Shown: one piece after another, positions 17,267-27,289 of the stretch | Layout: the number at the start of each line of letters is the position of its first letter | Position numbering within the stretch: position 1 is the stretch's first letter | NCBI GenBank assembly: GCA_017305935.1 | Contig: JAFKJU010000032.1 | Location: 1-64,000 of the forward strand | Reading direction: 5' to 3' | DNA from: Hyphomicrobiales bacterium | GTDB lineage: Bacteria; Pseudomonadota; Alphaproteobacteria; Rhizobiales; Rhizobiaceae | Length of the DNA: 64,000 nt | Program-made: the position numbers and the translations under genes | The notes under the pieces: generated by a model | What the model saw: the letters and a program-made list of their open reading frames with translations, nothing else | Told to the model about the DNA's origin: nothing | Databases searched by the model: none

Positions 17267-19207
17267 TCAACGTGGTTGCGGCTCGAAACCGCCTTCGGGC
17301 TCGTCTCCCTTGGCGACCGGGCCGTCCTTCTTGGCGCCGGTCTTCGGCACGGCTGAGCCACGGCTGGGCGGGGCGTCGTCGCCAAGATCGCGCGCCGGCT
17401 TTTCGCCGCGGATCAGCGCCTTGATCTCGTCGCCGGTCAGGGTTTCGTATTCGAGCAGGCCTTCGGCGATGGCAACGAACGCATCGTGGTCATCGGTGAG
17501 AATGCGGCGCGCCTCTGAATAGGCTTCGTCGATGAGACGGCGCACTTCGATGTCGATCTTCTGGGCCGTAGCTTCGGAGACGTTCTTCGACTGCGAAACC
17601 GAATGACCGAGGAAAACTTCCTGCTGGTTTTCACCATAGGCGACCTGGCCGAGTTCGTCGGAGAAGCCCCATTGCGTGACCATGGCGCGGGCAAGCTTGG
17701 TGGCCTGCTCGATATCCGAGGAGGCGCCGGAGGTGATGTTCTCCTTGCCGAAGGTCAGTTCCTCGGCAACGCGGCCGCCCATCATGATGACGAGGCGCGA
17801 GACCATCCACTTGTAGCTCATCGAGTAGCGGTCGCCTTCCGGCAACTGCATGACCATGCCCAGCGCGCGACCGCGCGGAATGATCGTCGCCTTGTGCAGG
17901 GGATCGGCGACCGGCACCTTCAGCGCGGTGATCGCATGGCCGGCCTCGTGATAGGCGGTCAGCTTCTTCTCGGCTTCGGTCATGGCGGTGGTGCGGCGCT
18001 CCGCACCCATCATGATCTTGTCCTTGGCGTCCTCGAATTCCTGCATGGTGACGACGCGCTTGTTGCGCCGCGCCGCCGTCAGGGCCGCCTCGTTGACGAG
18101 GTTCATCAGGTCCGCGCCGGAAAAGCCGGGCGTGCCGCGTGCCAGAACCTTGAGGTCGACATTCGGGGCAAGCGGCACGTTGCGGACATGCACCTTGAGG
18201 ATGCGCTCGCGGCCGACGATGTCGGGGTTCGGCACCACGACCTGGCGGTCGAAACGGCCGGGACGCAAGAGCGCCGGATCGAGCACATCGGGACGGTTGG
18301 TGGCGGCGATGAGGATGATGCCCTCGTTCGCCTCGAAGCCGTCCATTTCGACCAGCAGCTGGTTCAGCGTCTGCTCGCGCTCGTCATTGCCGCCGCCGAG
18401 ACCGGCGCCGCGATGACGGCCGACCGCATCGATTTCGTCGATGAAGATGATGCAGGGCGCGTTCTTCTTGGCCTGCTCGAACATGTCGCGGACACGGGAT
18501 GCGCCGACGCCGACGAACATTTCGACGAAATCCGAACCGGAAATGGTGAAGAATGGCACATTGGCCTCGCCCGCGACCGAACGCGCCAGGAGGGTCTTAC
18601 CCGTGCCCGGAGGGCCGACAAGCAGCACGCCGCGCGGAATGCGGCCGCCAAGGCGCTGGAATTTCTGCGGATCGCGCAGGAATTCGACGATTTCCTCGAG
18701 ATCCTGCTTGGCCTCGTCGACACCGGCGACGTCGTCGAAGGTGACGCGGCCATGCGCCTCGGTCAAAAGCTTGGCCTTGGACTTGCCGAAGCCCATGGCG
18801 CCGCGCGAACCACCCTGCATCTGCCGCATGAAGAACAGCCAGACGCCGAGGATCAGGAGCATCGGCAACAGCGTGCCGATATAGCTCAGGAATCCGGAAG
18901 AACCGTCGCTTTCCGGCCGGGCGGCAATGGTCACACCCTTGTTCTGCAGGCGATCGATCAGCGAATCGTCGATGACAGGCGAATAGGTCTGGAAGGTCGT
19001 GCCGTTCTCGACATAGCTGCCGACGACGCGGTTGCCGGTGACGGTCACATCGCGGACGCGGCCGGAATCGACTTCGCGGAGGAACTGCGAATAGGGAATT
19101 TCACGAGAACCCGTTTGCGCCGGCGCGGTCTGAAACATGCTGAAAAGCGCAATCAGCAAGAGGGCGATGATCGCCCATAATGCGATATTTCTGAAATTTG
19201 GGTTCAT
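17267..19207 (-). CDS. ftsH: ATP-dependent zinc metalloprotease FtsH
   Basis: 646 residues from ATG 19207 ([11 protein letters not shown]; four extra codons are possible). Membrane-anchored AAA protease that removes damaged membrane proteins and regulators. Transmembrane helices at about 8-26 and 109-128 flank a periplasmic domain. Walker A GPPGTGKT at 198-205, Walker [14 protein letters not shown] after it, and the zinc motif HEAGH in [10 protein letters not shown] near 420. The C-terminal tail after about 610 is charged and low-complexity. It lies 97 bases after tilS on the same strand, the usual tilS-ftsH pairing. Confidence 0.98.
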   Translation of the reverse strand: MNPNFRNIALWAIIALLLIALFSMFQTAPAQTGSREIPYSQFLREVDSGRVRDVTVTGNRVVGSYVENGTTFQTYSPVIDDSLIDRLQNKGVTIAARPESDGSSGFLSYIGTLLPMLLILGVWLFFMRQMQGGSRGAMGFGKSKAKLLTEAHGRVTFDDVAGVDEAKQDLEEIVEFLRDPQKFQRLGGRIPRGVLLVGPPGTGKTLLARSVAGEANVPFFTISGSDFVEMFVGVGASRVRDMFEQAKKNAPCIIFIDEIDAVGRHRGAGLGGGNDEREQTLNQLLVEMDGFEANEGIILIAATNRPDVLDPALLRPGRFDRQVVVPNPDIVGRERILKVHVRNVPLAPNVDLKVLARGTPGFSGADLMNLVNEAALTAARRNKRVVTMQEFEDAKDKIMMGAERRTTAMTEAEKKLTAYHEAGHAITALKVPVADPLHKATIIPRGRALGMVMQLPEGDRYSMSYKWMVSRLVIMMGGRVAEELTFGKENITSGASSDIEQATKLARAMVTQWGFSDELGQVAYGENQQEVFLGHSVSQSKNVSEATAQKIDIEVRRLIDEAYSEARRILTDDHDAFVAIAEGLLEYETLTGDEIKALIRGEKPARDLGDDAPPSRGSAVPKTGAKKDGPVAKGDEPEGGFEPQPR

Positions 19208-19304
19208 CGAACTCCCCAAAGCGTGAAACGTCGGCCTGTGTCAGGCACAATACTTGGCCCTTAACATAGGGTGCCGGCGAGGTATTGCCAAGGATAAGCG
19301 GATG

Positions 19305-20669
19305 TCAACATTCGTTTTCCGTCGACAGGCCGCGAAACGGTATGCCGGCGCATGGCCGGGCGAATTTCAAGGCAATCTCGCGGGCGAGCATCGCATCGAA
19401 CAATGGCAAAAAGCGGTCGAAGGGGGCGAGAAAATAACCGACCGTCAACCATGACGGCCGGGGCGGCCCGGTGAGCGGAACGGGCCCGGCCGCGCTGGAA
19501 CAGGCAGGAAGCGCCGCTGCGGCGCGGAGGGCGACGCCGGAAGGCACGTCCGGAAACAGGCTCGGCGCGATCCTTTGCCCTGGGCTGCCGGCGGCAAGGA
19601 CGGTGACGGGAGAATCGCCTGCATTTTCGACACGGTAGCGTCCGTCCCAGATGCCGCTGCCCCCTGCCGCCAGCGTCAGCGACAAAATACCGCGCGCCTC
19701 GCGGGTCAGGAACAGCGCCTCGCGGCGCTGGTCGAAGACGACGCGGCCGATGTTGAGACGGGTCAGTTCCTCCGTGCGGCAGAGGCCGACGACCTGCAAC
19801 ATGCGGTTCGCCGACAGCGGATGCGGCCGGCCGCCGATGACGGCGGCAAGGGCGGCAAGACCATAGGCCAGCACATCGTCGTCCACATCTTGCAAGGCCG
19901 TGCGCTCCACCACCGCGACCGCGCCGCCATGCACCGTCACGCCATCGCGAATGAAAGAAGCCGCCGCCGCCGACAGCGCGTAGCGGCGCCGTTGCGCACG
20001 GCGGATGTCGTCCAGCGCGGCCGCCATGTCGGCGCCCCGAAGGCGGCGGCGCTGGCGGGGACGCTCATAGGCGGCATTGTCGTTGGAGGGGTCGTCGAAC
20101 CAGCCGATGCCGCTGTCTTCGAGCAGCGCGCGAATATGGGCACGGCGGCAATCGAGCAGCGGGCGCACGAGCCAGACGCGGCCGCCGAGCAGCACGGCCG
20201 GGGCCATGCCGGCAAGGCCGGGGCTCAAGGCATCGCCGTTGCGCTCGGCCCGCATCGCGGCCGTCTCGACCTGGTCGTCAGCGGTGTGGGCGGAGAGGAT
20301 CAGGCCGGCGCCAAAGACCTCGGCGGCATCGGCCAGCAGGCCGTAGCGCGCCTCGCGCGCGGCGGCGGCAAGGCCGCTGACCGGTTTCGGCCCTTCCCAG
20401 ACGAGGATGCGATGCTGAATGGCGCGTTCTTCGCAGAAGGCAGCGACGGCGGCGGCTTCCGCCGACGATTCCGGCCGCAGGCCGTGATCGACCGTTGCCG
20501 CGCAGAGCGAGACATGCGGATGGCGGCCGTCGCGCATCGCTTCATGCAGGAAAAACAGCAGTCCGATCGAATCGCCGCCGCCGGAAACGGCGACCATCAG
20601 GCGAGCGGGTTCGGTGAGGCTGGAGAGAAAGCGGTCGACCGCCGCTTGCGGCGTGACGGAAAACGTCAC
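19305..20669 (-). CDS. tilS: tRNA(Ile)-lysidine synthase TilS
   Basis: 454 residues. Converts C34 of tRNA-Ile(CAT) to lysidine so that it reads AUA. The PP-loop SGGGDS is at residues 29-34; the VDHGLRPES segment and AHTADDQVET are the typical follow-up motifs. Weakly conserved C-terminal domain, as usual. It sits between cpoB (six bases upstream) and ftsH, the standard order in rhizobia. Confidence 0.95.
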   Translation of the reverse strand: MTFSVTPQAAVDRFLSSLTEPARLMVAVSGGGDSIGLLFFLHEAMRDGRHPHVSLCAATVDHGLRPESSAEAAAVAAFCEERAIQHRILVWEGPKPVSGLAAAAREARYGLLADAAEVFGAGLILSAHTADDQVETAAMRAERNGDALSPGLAGMAPAVLLGGRVWLVRPLLDCRRAHIRALLEDSGIGWFDDPSNDNAAYERPRQRRRLRGADMAAALDDIRRAQRRRYALSAAAASFIRDGVTVHGGAVAVVERTALQDVDDDVLAYGLAALAAVIGGRPHPLSANRMLQVVGLCRTEELTRLNIGRVVFDQRREALFLTREARGILSLTLAAGGSGIWDGRYRVENAGDSPVTVLAAGSPGQRIAPSLFPDVPSGVALRAAAALPACSSAAGPVPLTGPPRPSWLTVGYFLAPFDRFLPLFDAMLAREIALKFARPCAGIPFRGLSTENEC

Positions 20670-20675
20670 CGGAAA

Positions 20676-21659
20676 TCAGCAGGCAAGGCGTTTCTGCTCG
20701 GCCGCGACCTTGCCGATGACGGCGCGCGATGCCTTCGGATAACGCTTGGGCACTTCGCGCAGCGTGGCGCAGGCCATGTCCTTGTTGTCGAGCGCGGCCA
20801 GCGACATGCCGAGTTTCAGCAGCATTTCCGGCGCCTTGGGCGATTTGCCGTAGCTCTTGTGAGCGTTGAGGAAGGTCTTTGCCGCCTCGTTGTATTTGCC
20901 CTGGCTGTAGAAAGCCTCGCCCAGCCAGAAATTGGCGTCCGCCGCCTTGGCGCTGGAGGGGTAGCTGGCGATATAATCCTGGAATTCCTTCTCGGCGACC
21001 GAATAATCGCCCGAGAGCACATGGCCATAGGCGGCCTGATAATCCTGGCCTTCCTTGCCGCTGAGTGACGCAACCTCACCGCTCGACGCCGAACCGCTGT
21101 CGCTCAGCGGAGCCGAGGCATTTTCGCCGCTCTTGTTGATCGTCGCGCCGACCGGGTTTCCACCGGCATCCATCTCGATGGAGCCGAGTTCCATGGCCGG
21201 CTTGCCGCCGGCAGTGCCGGTTGCGGCCGTCGTGTTGCCGTCGGTCGCGGGCGCCTGGCCGGAGCCGGACGCGGCGCCCGGCTCCTCGATGATGCGGGCA
21301 ACGTCGTCCGCCGGCTTCTGGGAGGGCGTCTCCAGCGAACCCGACTTCTTGTTGGCATTGCCACCTTTGCGTTCGATTTCCTGGAAGCGGAACTCGTTGT
21401 CCTCCTGGAACTTGCGGATCTGCTCCTGCATCTGCAGGAGCTGGTAGCTCATTTCCTCGATGCGGCCGTTGAGCGAACGGATCTGCTCCTGAAGCTGCTG
21501 CACCTCCATGGTGGCGCTCTGGACGCGGATGACCGGCAGATTGCTCTCTCCAGCTTTTACCGGTGCGCCAGGCACCCAGAGCGGCGCGGAATGGGCCACG
21601 GCCTGAAAACCGCAGGAGGCCGCCAGAGCCATCATTCCCGCCACGACAAGTCTTTTCAT
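20676..21659 (-). CDS. cpoB: Cell-division coordinator CpoB (YbgF)
   Basis: 327 residues from ATG 21659, with AGGAAAGAGGG upstream; the open frame extends to 21722, but those residues are not signal-like. Signal peptide MKRLVVAGMMALAASCGFQAVAHSA. Residues about 50-95 form the trimerising coiled coil (EVQQLQEQIRSLNGRIEEMSYQL), then a long low-complexity linker (about 100-200), then TPR repeats (YQAAYGHVLSGDYSVAEKEFQDYI and following). In E. coli CpoB links Tol-Pal to peptidoglycan synthesis at the septum. It belongs to the tol-pal cluster but is separated from pal by a terminator. Confidence 0.93.
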   Translation of the reverse strand: MKRLVVAGMMALAASCGFQAVAHSAPLWVPGAPVKAGESNLPVIRVQSATMEVQQLQEQIRSLNGRIEEMSYQLLQMQEQIRKFQEDNEFRFQEIERKGGNANKKSGSLETPSQKPADDVARIIEEPGAASGSGQAPATDGNTTAATGTAGGKPAMELGSIEMDAGGNPVGATINKSGENASAPLSDSGSASSGEVASLSGKEGQDYQAAYGHVLSGDYSVAEKEFQDYIASYPSSAKAADANFWLGEAFYSQGKYNEAAKTFLNAHKSYGKSPKAPEMLLKLGMSLAALDNKDMACATLREVPKRYPKASRAVIGKVAAEQKRLAC

Positions 21660-21803
21660 GTCCCTCTTTCCTGTCATCGTGAATCGGCGCGCCATCGATG
21701 GCGCGGCTGGAGAGTTTTCCAATTACCGCCAAAAAGCAACGGAGTTCGGCCAAAGTATGGTAAAAAATGCGGTTTTTGGAGGTCCCGCCGCCGGAAAGAG
21801 AAA

Positions 21804-21830
21804 ACCCCGCCGCGCGGAACGCGGCGGGGT
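21804..21830 (-). terminator. Rho-independent terminator after pal
   Basis: Ten-bp perfect hairpin (21804-21813 with 21821-21830) followed on the minus strand by a T-rich run. It ends the tol-pal transcript before cpoB, so cpoB probably has its own promoter. Confidence 0.88.
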
Positions 21831-21861
21831 CTTTCGAAAAGATAAAATCGCTTCTTGGCGA

Positions 21862-22413
21862 TTACATGCCGGCGCCGCCGAGGACGGTGACGGCGCGACG
21901 GTTCTGCGACCAGCAGGAGATGTCGTCGCAGACGGCGACCGGACGTTCCTTGCCGTAGGAGATCGTCTTCATGCGGTTGGCCGGAACGCCGCGCGAGGAC
22001 AGATACTGCTTGGCGGCGGCCGCACGGCGGGCGCCGAGCGCCAGGTTGTATTCGCGCGTGCCGCGTTCGTCGGCATGGCCTTCGACCGTGATCGCATATT
22101 TCGGATACTGGGCGAGCCATTGGGCCTGACGGTCGAGCGTCTGGGCGGCGCTGGCATTGATCGAGGACGAGTCGGTATCGAAGAAGATGCGGTCGCCGAC
22201 ATTGACGGTGAAGTCCTGCGGCGAGCCGGGGGTGGCGGAGCCCGCGCCGTTCAGGCCATTGGCGCCGTTGAGGCCGAGCTCGTTGGCGTTGTTCGGCAGG
22301 TTCTTCTTCGATGCACAGCCGGCAAGAGCCAGAGACAGCGCCAGGGCGACGAAAGCGGGGCTGCGGGCGATGGACTGCATGCGGCTGTATGCCGGGGTAA
22401 TCGTTCGGCTCAT
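21862..22413 (-). CDS. pal: Peptidoglycan-associated lipoprotein Pal
   Basis: 183 residues from ATG 22413 (MSRTITPAYSRMQS; an internal ATG or the upstream one are alternatives). The lipobox LAGC places the acylated Cys at about residue 33, and the following SKK suggests outer-membrane sorting. The OmpA-like domain carries the peptidoglycan-binding pattern (FFDTDSSSI, EGHADERGTREYNLALGARRA). A C-terminal CDDISCW pair suggests a disulfide, as in other rhizobial Pal proteins. Pal ties the outer membrane to the wall and is pulled by TolB/TolA during division. Confidence 0.97.
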   Translation of the reverse strand: MSRTITPAYSRMQSIARSPAFVALALSLALAGCASKKNLPNNANELGLNGANGLNGAGSATPGSPQDFTVNVGDRIFFDTDSSSINASAAQTLDRQAQWLAQYPKYAITVEGHADERGTREYNLALGARRAAAAKQYLSSRGVPANRMKTISYGKERPVAVCDDISCWSQNRRAVTVLGGAGM

Positions 22414-22630
22414 GGCCTCGGGTCTCCTTGAAAACTTCAAATTCAGCGTTGCCAGACTTTAACCAATCTCGGTTAACCGGCCCTCAACGAGTATGGTTAA
22501 CGAACTGACAATTTGATTTTTCGACGCTGCCAGTTCCGGTTTTTTCACGTCAGAAGGCGCGGCCATGCCGGCCCCGCCTCCGCATTGTTTCATTCTGGCC
22601 GCATCATGCGCCAAGGTGTCAGGCCGCGCA

Positions 22631-23941
22631 TCACTCCAGGAGCGGCGACCAGGCAGGGTCGGATGCATAACCCGGGGTCTTGACCGGCTGCTCGTTATAG
22701 CCGGTGATGTCGATGGAGTAGATCTGCGGACCGCCCGCGCCCGCCGACTGGCGGAAGAACATCAACACGCGGCCATTCGGCGCCCAGGTCGGGCCTTCAT
22801 TGTGGAAGCCCGTGGTCAGGATGCGCTCGCCCGAACCGTCCGGCTTCATCACGCCGATGGAGAATTTTCCGCCCGCCTGCTTGGTGAAGGCGATGAGATC
22901 GCCGCGCGGCGACCAGACCGGCGTCGAGTAGGAACCGTCGCCGAAAGAGATGCGGTGCTGGTTGGAGCCGTTGGCGCCCATGACATAGAGCTGCGGCTTG
23001 CCGCCCCGGTCGCTTTCGAACACCACCTGGCTGCCATCAGGCGAATACGAAGGCGAGGTATCGATCGCCGCCGTCGAGGTCAGGCGCGTCGTGGTGCGCG
23101 AGCGCAGATCCATGGTGTAGATATTGGCGTTGCCTTCCTGCTGCAGGCTCATGATGACGCGCTGGCCATCCGGCGAGAAGCGCGGCGAAAACGTCATGCC
23201 CGGGAAATTGCCGACCACCTCGCGCTGCCCGGTTTCGAGCTGCAGCAGGTAGACGCGCGGCTGGTCGCCCTCGAAGGACATGTAGGTCACTTCCTGGCGG
23301 TTCGGCGAGAAGCGCGGCGTCAGCACGATGGAGTTGGAATTGGTCAGCGTGCGAACGTTGAAGCCGTCCTGGTCCATGATCGCCAGCTGGCGCTTGCGGT
23401 CGGTCTTCGGGCCGCTTTCGGAAACGAAGACGACGCGGGTATCGAAATAACCGTCCTCGCCGGTGATCTGCTTGTAGATCGCGTCCGCGATGATATGGGC
23501 GACGCGGCGCCAGTTTTCCGGCTGGGTATAGAACTGCTGGCCGGCCATCTGCTTGCCGGCAAACGTATCCCACAGGCGGAATTCGGCACGCAGGCGACCA
23601 TCACCTTCACGCGTGACGCGTCCGGTGACCAGCGCCTGCGCATTGATGACCTTCCAGTCCTCGAAGCGCGGCACCTGCCCTGGATCGGCGATCTTTTCGA
23701 TGAAGGCCTGCTTGTTGATCGGCGCGAACAGGCCGGAGCGCTTCAGGTCGGCGGCAACAACGGCCGACACCTGGGCGCCGAGATCGCCGTTCGACAGGAA
23801 ATCCGTGATCGCGATCGGCAGTGGCTCGACATTGCCCTTGTTGATGTTGAGCTCGACGACCGCATAAGCGGGCGCGACATATGCCGCCATCAAGCCCGCC
23901 ACGACGGCGACAAGACGGATCAGTTTTGTTTTGAACATCAT
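22631..23941 (-). CDS. tolB: Tol-Pal system protein TolB
   Basis: 436 residues with signal peptide ([27 protein letters not shown]). The N-terminal domain (about 28-160) is followed by a six-bladed beta-propeller with repeated WSP/FSPDG motifs ([44 protein letters not shown]). Periplasmic; binds Pal and the TolA C-terminal domain. It follows tolA by 13 bases. The 217-base spacer to pal contains TTAA-rich repeats but no perfect CtrA-type box. ATG 23938 is an equally good start. Confidence 0.97.
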   Translation of the reverse strand: MMFKTKLIRLVAVVAGLMAAYVAPAYAVVELNINKGNVEPLPIAITDFLSNGDLGAQVSAVVAADLKRSGLFAPINKQAFIEKIADPGQVPRFEDWKVINAQALVTGRVTREGDGRLRAEFRLWDTFAGKQMAGQQFYTQPENWRRVAHIIADAIYKQITGEDGYFDTRVVFVSESGPKTDRKRQLAIMDQDGFNVRTLTNSNSIVLTPRFSPNRQEVTYMSFEGDQPRVYLLQLETGQREVVGNFPGMTFSPRFSPDGQRVIMSLQQEGNANIYTMDLRSRTTTRLTSTAAIDTSPSYSPDGSQVVFESDRGGKPQLYVMGANGSNQHRISFGDGSYSTPVWSPRGDLIAFTKQAGGKFSIGVMKPDGSGERILTTGFHNEGPTWAPNGRVLMFFRQSAGAGGPQIYSIDITGYNEQPVKTPGYASDPAWSPLLE

Positions 23942-23954
23942 CCTTGGCCTTCAC

Positions 23955-25127
23955 TCAAAGCAGTTGGCTGGGGTCGAAGTTGACGACGACTTCGCTCCAG
24001 GCATCATATTTGTCTCGTGGCAGCCCCTTGAAGGGACGCGATTTCATGATCGCGCGCAGAGCGCTGCCTTCCAGTGTGCGACGGGCCGCATCCGAGCCGC
24101 CGCTGGCGATCACTTCCGGATCGCCGATGATGTCGCCGTTCTCGTCGAGGCGCATGGTGACCTTGATGGTCACGCCCTGAGCGCCGTCGATGCCGGAAAC
24201 GATCGACCAGTTGTTTTCGATCTGGCCGCGCAGCGCGTCCATTTCGCTCTGGCTGAGCTTGGAGCCGCCATTGCTCTTCTTTGTGCCGAGCGACGCCGTC
24301 TGCGTCGACCGCTTGGCGCCGCTCGACTTCGCGTCGGTCTTGTTGAGAAGCGCGGAAATATCGTCGGCGTTGAAATCGCTCTCCTTGGAGGATTTGGATT
24401 TCGCCGTTTCCTGCTTCTTCTTGTCGTCCTTGCTCTTGCTGTCGCTCTTGATCGAAGCGGTCTTGGTCGGCTCGACCTTCTTGTCGACCGGCTTTTCCTC
24501 GGCCTTCTTTTCCGGCGGTTTCTCGACCGGCTTCGTCTCGGGCTTGGCTTCCGCCTGCTTCGGCTTGAATTCCGGCACCGGCACGTTGGTCGGCAGCGCT
24601 TCCTCCGCCGGCTTTTCCGGCGCGGGCTCGGGCTCGGGCTTGGCCTCCGGCGTCACTTCCGGCTTGGGCTCGGGCTTCACCACCGGCTCGGCTTTCGCCA
24701 CTTCCTGCGGCGGCGGCGGTTCGGAAGCGGCTACTTCCTGCTCCTGCTGGACGTCCTTGACGTCGTTGGTCTCGTTGTCCTGCTTGGGCTGGACCTTCTC
24801 GACCTTTTCGGGGGCGGCAGCCTGCTCGACATTGGTCGGCTTGGTGATCGGCGTCGGCGCGCTCTTCAGGTCGACGTCGTTGTCGCCGATGTTCTGGGCA
24901 TTGTCGACGGTCTGCGGGCGGGTCGTCGGGATCGGGGCGGAAACGTCCTTCTTCTCGGCCTTTTCCGCGCCCTGCTGCGTCTGGGTCAGCTCTTCCACCG
25001 GCACGATATCGACCGGCAGCGCCTCGACATCGGCGACTTCGAACGATGCCGGAGCACTGATCGAAAGTATCGCCCATGCCAGCACCACGCAGTGCAATAT
25101 GGTGGATGTGATGACACTACTTCTCAT
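23955..25127 (-). CDS. tolA: Tol-Pal system protein TolA
   Basis: 390 residues. One N-terminal transmembrane helix (about 7-26) crosses the inner membrane and contacts TolQR. A long Lys/Glu/Pro/Ala-rich stretch (about 100-265), partly Pro-Glu-Lys repeats such as KPEPKPEVTPEAKPEPEP, spans the periplasm. The C-terminal domain (from about 290) has the TolA/TonB-C fold (VTIKVTMRLDENGDIIGDPEVIASGG). The Pro-rich spacer is closer to TonB than to the helical E. coli TolA, as usual in rhizobia. Gene order tolQ-tolR-tolA-tolB-pal is intact. Confidence 0.93.
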   Translation of the reverse strand: MRSSVITSTILHCVVLAWAILSISAPASFEVADVEALPVDIVPVEELTQTQQGAEKAEKKDVSAPIPTTRPQTVDNAQNIGDNDVDLKSAPTPITKPTNVEQAAAPEKVEKVQPKQDNETNDVKDVQQEQEVAASEPPPPQEVAKAEPVVKPEPKPEVTPEAKPEPEPAPEKPAEEALPTNVPVPEFKPKQAEAKPETKPVEKPPEKKAEEKPVDKKVEPTKTASIKSDSKSKDDKKKQETAKSKSSKESDFNADDISALLNKTDAKSSGAKRSTQTASLGTKKSNGGSKLSQSEMDALRGQIENNWSIVSGIDGAQGVTIKVTMRLDENGDIIGDPEVIASGGSDAARRTLEGSALRAIMKSRPFKGLPRDKYDAWSEVVVNFDPSQLL

Positions 25128-25176
25128 GATGCCCTGACTTGCCCCGACCCTTATCCCGACCTTCGTCCTTGTTTTG

Positions 25177-25632
25177 TTACTTGCTCTGTTCCTGCAGCGT
25201 CACCAGGCCGATATTCTTGAAACCGGCGGCCGAGATGCGCGCCATCACCTGCATCACCGTGCCGTAGCCGGCATTGGTGTCGCCGCGCACATAGATGCGC
25301 TCGTTGTAGCCGGTGGTGGCGATGGCTTCGAGCTTCGGCACGACCTCCTCGATGGCGATCTTGCTTTCCTGCAGGTAGATTTCGCCGGCCGGATTGACCG
25401 AGACGGTGATCGGCTGCGTATCCGAATTCATCGGCTTGGCCTGCGTTTCCGGCAGGTCGATCGGCACGCCGACCGTCATCATCGGCGCCGCCACCATGAA
25501 GATGATGAGCAGCACCAGCATGACGTCGACGAGCGGCGTCACGTTGATTTCGCTGATGGCCCCGCCATGCCGCGAGCCGCGACGGCGTCTTCCGCCGCCC
25601 GAGCCGCCCTGTCCGCCAAGATTCATACCCAT
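25177..25632 (-). CDS. tolR: Tol-Pal system protein TolR
   Basis: 151 residues of the ExbD/TolR family. The single transmembrane helix (about 30-50) carries the proton-channel aspartate in ISEINVTPLVDVMLVLLIIF. The periplasmic part contains the typical segment IAIEEVVPKLEAIA and the end GFKNIGLVTLQEQSK. It lies 25 bases after tolQ and 49 before tolA. The N-terminus is unusually Gly/Arg-rich (GGQGGSGGGRRRRGSRHGG), presumably cytoplasmic. Confidence 0.96.
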   Translation of the reverse strand: MGMNLGGQGGSGGGRRRRGSRHGGAISEINVTPLVDVMLVLLIIFMVAAPMMTVGVPIDLPETQAKPMNSDTQPITVSVNPAGEIYLQESKIAIEEVVPKLEAIATTGYNERIYVRGDTNAGYGTVMQVMARISAAGFKNIGLVTLQEQSK

Positions 25633-25657
25633 GCGCGTTACTCCCCGTAACCAGTTC

Positions 25658-26377
25658 TTACTGGGCAGCCGCGCGCGGCTGCAGCTTCTCGTCGATCTGG
25701 CGCGACAGGATCGCGGAGAATTCGTCGGCGAAGCCTTCCATGCGTGCCGTCAGCTTGCCGGCATCGCCCGAGAACTTGTTGTAGGCGATAACCGCGGGAA
25801 TAGCGGCGACGAGGCCGATGGCGGTGGCGAGCAGCGCCTCGGCGATACCGGGGGCGACGACCGCGAGGTTGGTCGACTTCGAGCCGGCGATCGCCTGGAA
25901 CGAGGTCATGATACCGATGACGGTGCCGAACAGGCCGACGAAGGGACCGGCCGAGCCGATGGTTGCCAAGGACGACAGCCGCGCGATCAGGTGCTCGGAT
26001 TCACGCGCCAGCGTCACGTCCATCGCCCGGTCGATACGCATCTGCAGGCCGATGGGCGAACGCGCGCCGCGCTCGAAGCTCTTCTTCCATTCGCGCATCG
26101 CCGAAACGAAGATCGCGGCAAGCCCGTGGTTCTGGCGCTCGGACAGCGTGCGATACAGCTCTTCCAGCGACTGGCCCGACCAGAAGACCTGCTCGAACTG
26201 GTCGAATTGCCGCCGCGCACGGCCGAAATTCACATACTTGTCGATGGCGATCGCCCACGTCCAGACCGACGCACCGAGCAGCCCGATCATCACCAGCTTC
26301 ACGACAAAGCCGGCCTGCATGAAGAGGCCCAAGAGGCTCACGTCGTGCGTCGCTGCTTCCAATGCAACCTGTTCCAT
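25658..26377 (-). CDS. tolQ: Tol-Pal system protein TolQ
   Basis: 239 residues, MotA/TolQ/ExbB proton-channel family. Three membrane helices: near 20-42, and the paired helices of the channel around 135-160 (ATIGSAGPFVGLFGTVIGIMTSF) and 170-200 (IAEALLATAIGLVAAIPAVIAYN). It energises TolA together with TolR. First gene of the tolQRAB set; its promoter should lie in the 392-base spacer to ybgC. Confidence 0.97.
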   Translation of the reverse strand: MEQVALEAATHDVSLLGLFMQAGFVVKLVMIGLLGASVWTWAIAIDKYVNFGRARRQFDQFEQVFWSGQSLEELYRTLSERQNHGLAAIFVSAMREWKKSFERGARSPIGLQMRIDRAMDVTLARESEHLIARLSSLATIGSAGPFVGLFGTVIGIMTSFQAIAGSKSTNLAVVAPGIAEALLATAIGLVAAIPAVIAYNKFSGDAGKLTARMEGFADEFSAILSRQIDEKLQPRAAAQ

Positions 26378-26769
26378 AGATGTAAAATCCCCGAATCCAA
26401 ACGCCCGGCGCTTGACCGGGCGGCTCCAAAGTAAACCTGCAAGAAAGCACCCGGCCGCGACTTGTGGTCACCTTGGTTTCCAAGCGAAAGCTTCAGCCTC
26501 GCCTTCTTGCTGTCAAATTTGGTTAAAGGAAGGCGTGCGGCGCACAATATCCTTACAGGGCCAGTAAGACACTATTATCGTTAAAAGAGTGTTAGTGTCC
26601 GCGACAGCAGGGCCGGCCGACGCCTTTTCCGGGCGCGGCCGGCGGATCCAGAAATGTCCACATCGCTGCGGATGCGGCTTGCGCCACAAAACTTTACTTT
26701 CACGGTTTAGTTTTATTTGCAAGAGCCGCAACGCCGCAGGCTTTCGCTGCAATGCAAAAAATATACGGC
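26378..26769. promoter_or_regulatory. Intergenic region between ybgC and tolQ
   Basis: 392 bases without a credible gene. It should contain the tolQRAB promoter and the end of the ybgC transcript. At 26581-26595 there is TTAA-N7-TTAG, one mismatch from the CtrA-type box, about 200 bases before tolQ. A GC-rich inverted repeat (GGCCGGCC about 26610-26642) may end ybgC transcription. The assignment is tentative. Confidence 0.35.
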
Positions 26770-27222
26770 TCAGACCGTGGCGCGGGCCAGAAACTGCGCG
26801 GAAAGGCCTTCCGGCAGGCGGCGCGGGCGGCCGCTGGCATTGATGACGGCGATGGTGACGCGGGCGGCAATGAGCAGCGTCTCGCCGCGTAAAATCTGCT
26901 GGCCGAGCACCAGCTTCGCCCCGCCGGCCTTCTCCGTCCAGGTGCGCACGGTGACGATGTCGTCCATGCGCGCCGGGCTCTTGAAGTCGATCTCCATGCG
27001 GTGGACGACGAAGACCAGCCCCTCCTCGTCGATGCTGACGAGCCGGCTCTGTTCCACACCTAGACAGCGCAGGTAATCGGTGCGGCCGCGTTCGAGGAAA
27101 TGCAGGTAGCGGGCATGGTAAACGAGGCCGGAGAAATCCGTGTCTTCATAATACACCCGCTGCACCAGCCGGTGGCCGGCCTCGGACATCTCGCCGCTGA
27201 GATGGGTCGGAATTTCCGTCAT
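26770..27222 (-). CDS. ybgC: Tol-Pal-associated acyl-CoA thioesterase YbgC
   Basis: 150 residues from ATG 27222, with AAGGAG six bases upstream (the open frame extends to 27360). Hotdog-fold thioesterase with the catalytic segment YYEDTDFSGLVYHARYLHFLERGR (about 22-45), where the Asp is the active-site residue. It commonly sits at the head of tol-pal clusters; here it is separated from tolQ by 392 bases. Substrate is probably acyl-CoA or acyl-ACP. Confidence 0.95.
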   Translation of the reverse strand: MTEIPTHLSGEMSEAGHRLVQRVYYEDTDFSGLVYHARYLHFLERGRTDYLRCLGVEQSRLVSIDEEGLVFVVHRMEIDFKSPARMDDIVTVRTWTEKAGGAKLVLGQQILRGETLLIAARVTIAVINASGRPRRLPEGLSAQFLARATV

Positions 27223-27289
27223 GCGTACTCCTTGGGACGCGTCGCCCCTGACTTTCCAAGCCGCCAGATTCCACGGGGATTGGCCGACT

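Noticed and set aside
15786-17522. Long plus-strand open frame antisense to glmM and beyond (578 codons)
   Set aside because: It is the GC-rich antisense shadow of glmM; codon content is Ala/Gly/Asp/Arg-rich without any family feature. The same holds for long antisense frames over serA, tolB, ftsH and others.
22459-22510. TTAA repeats between pal and tolB as a CtrA site
   Set aside because: The closest pair of TTAA is spaced by ten bases, not seven, and no perfect box was found.
26581-26595. CtrA-type box upstream of tolQ
   Set aside because: One mismatch (TTAA-N7-TTAG) and 200 bases from tolQ; kept only as a remark on the spacer.
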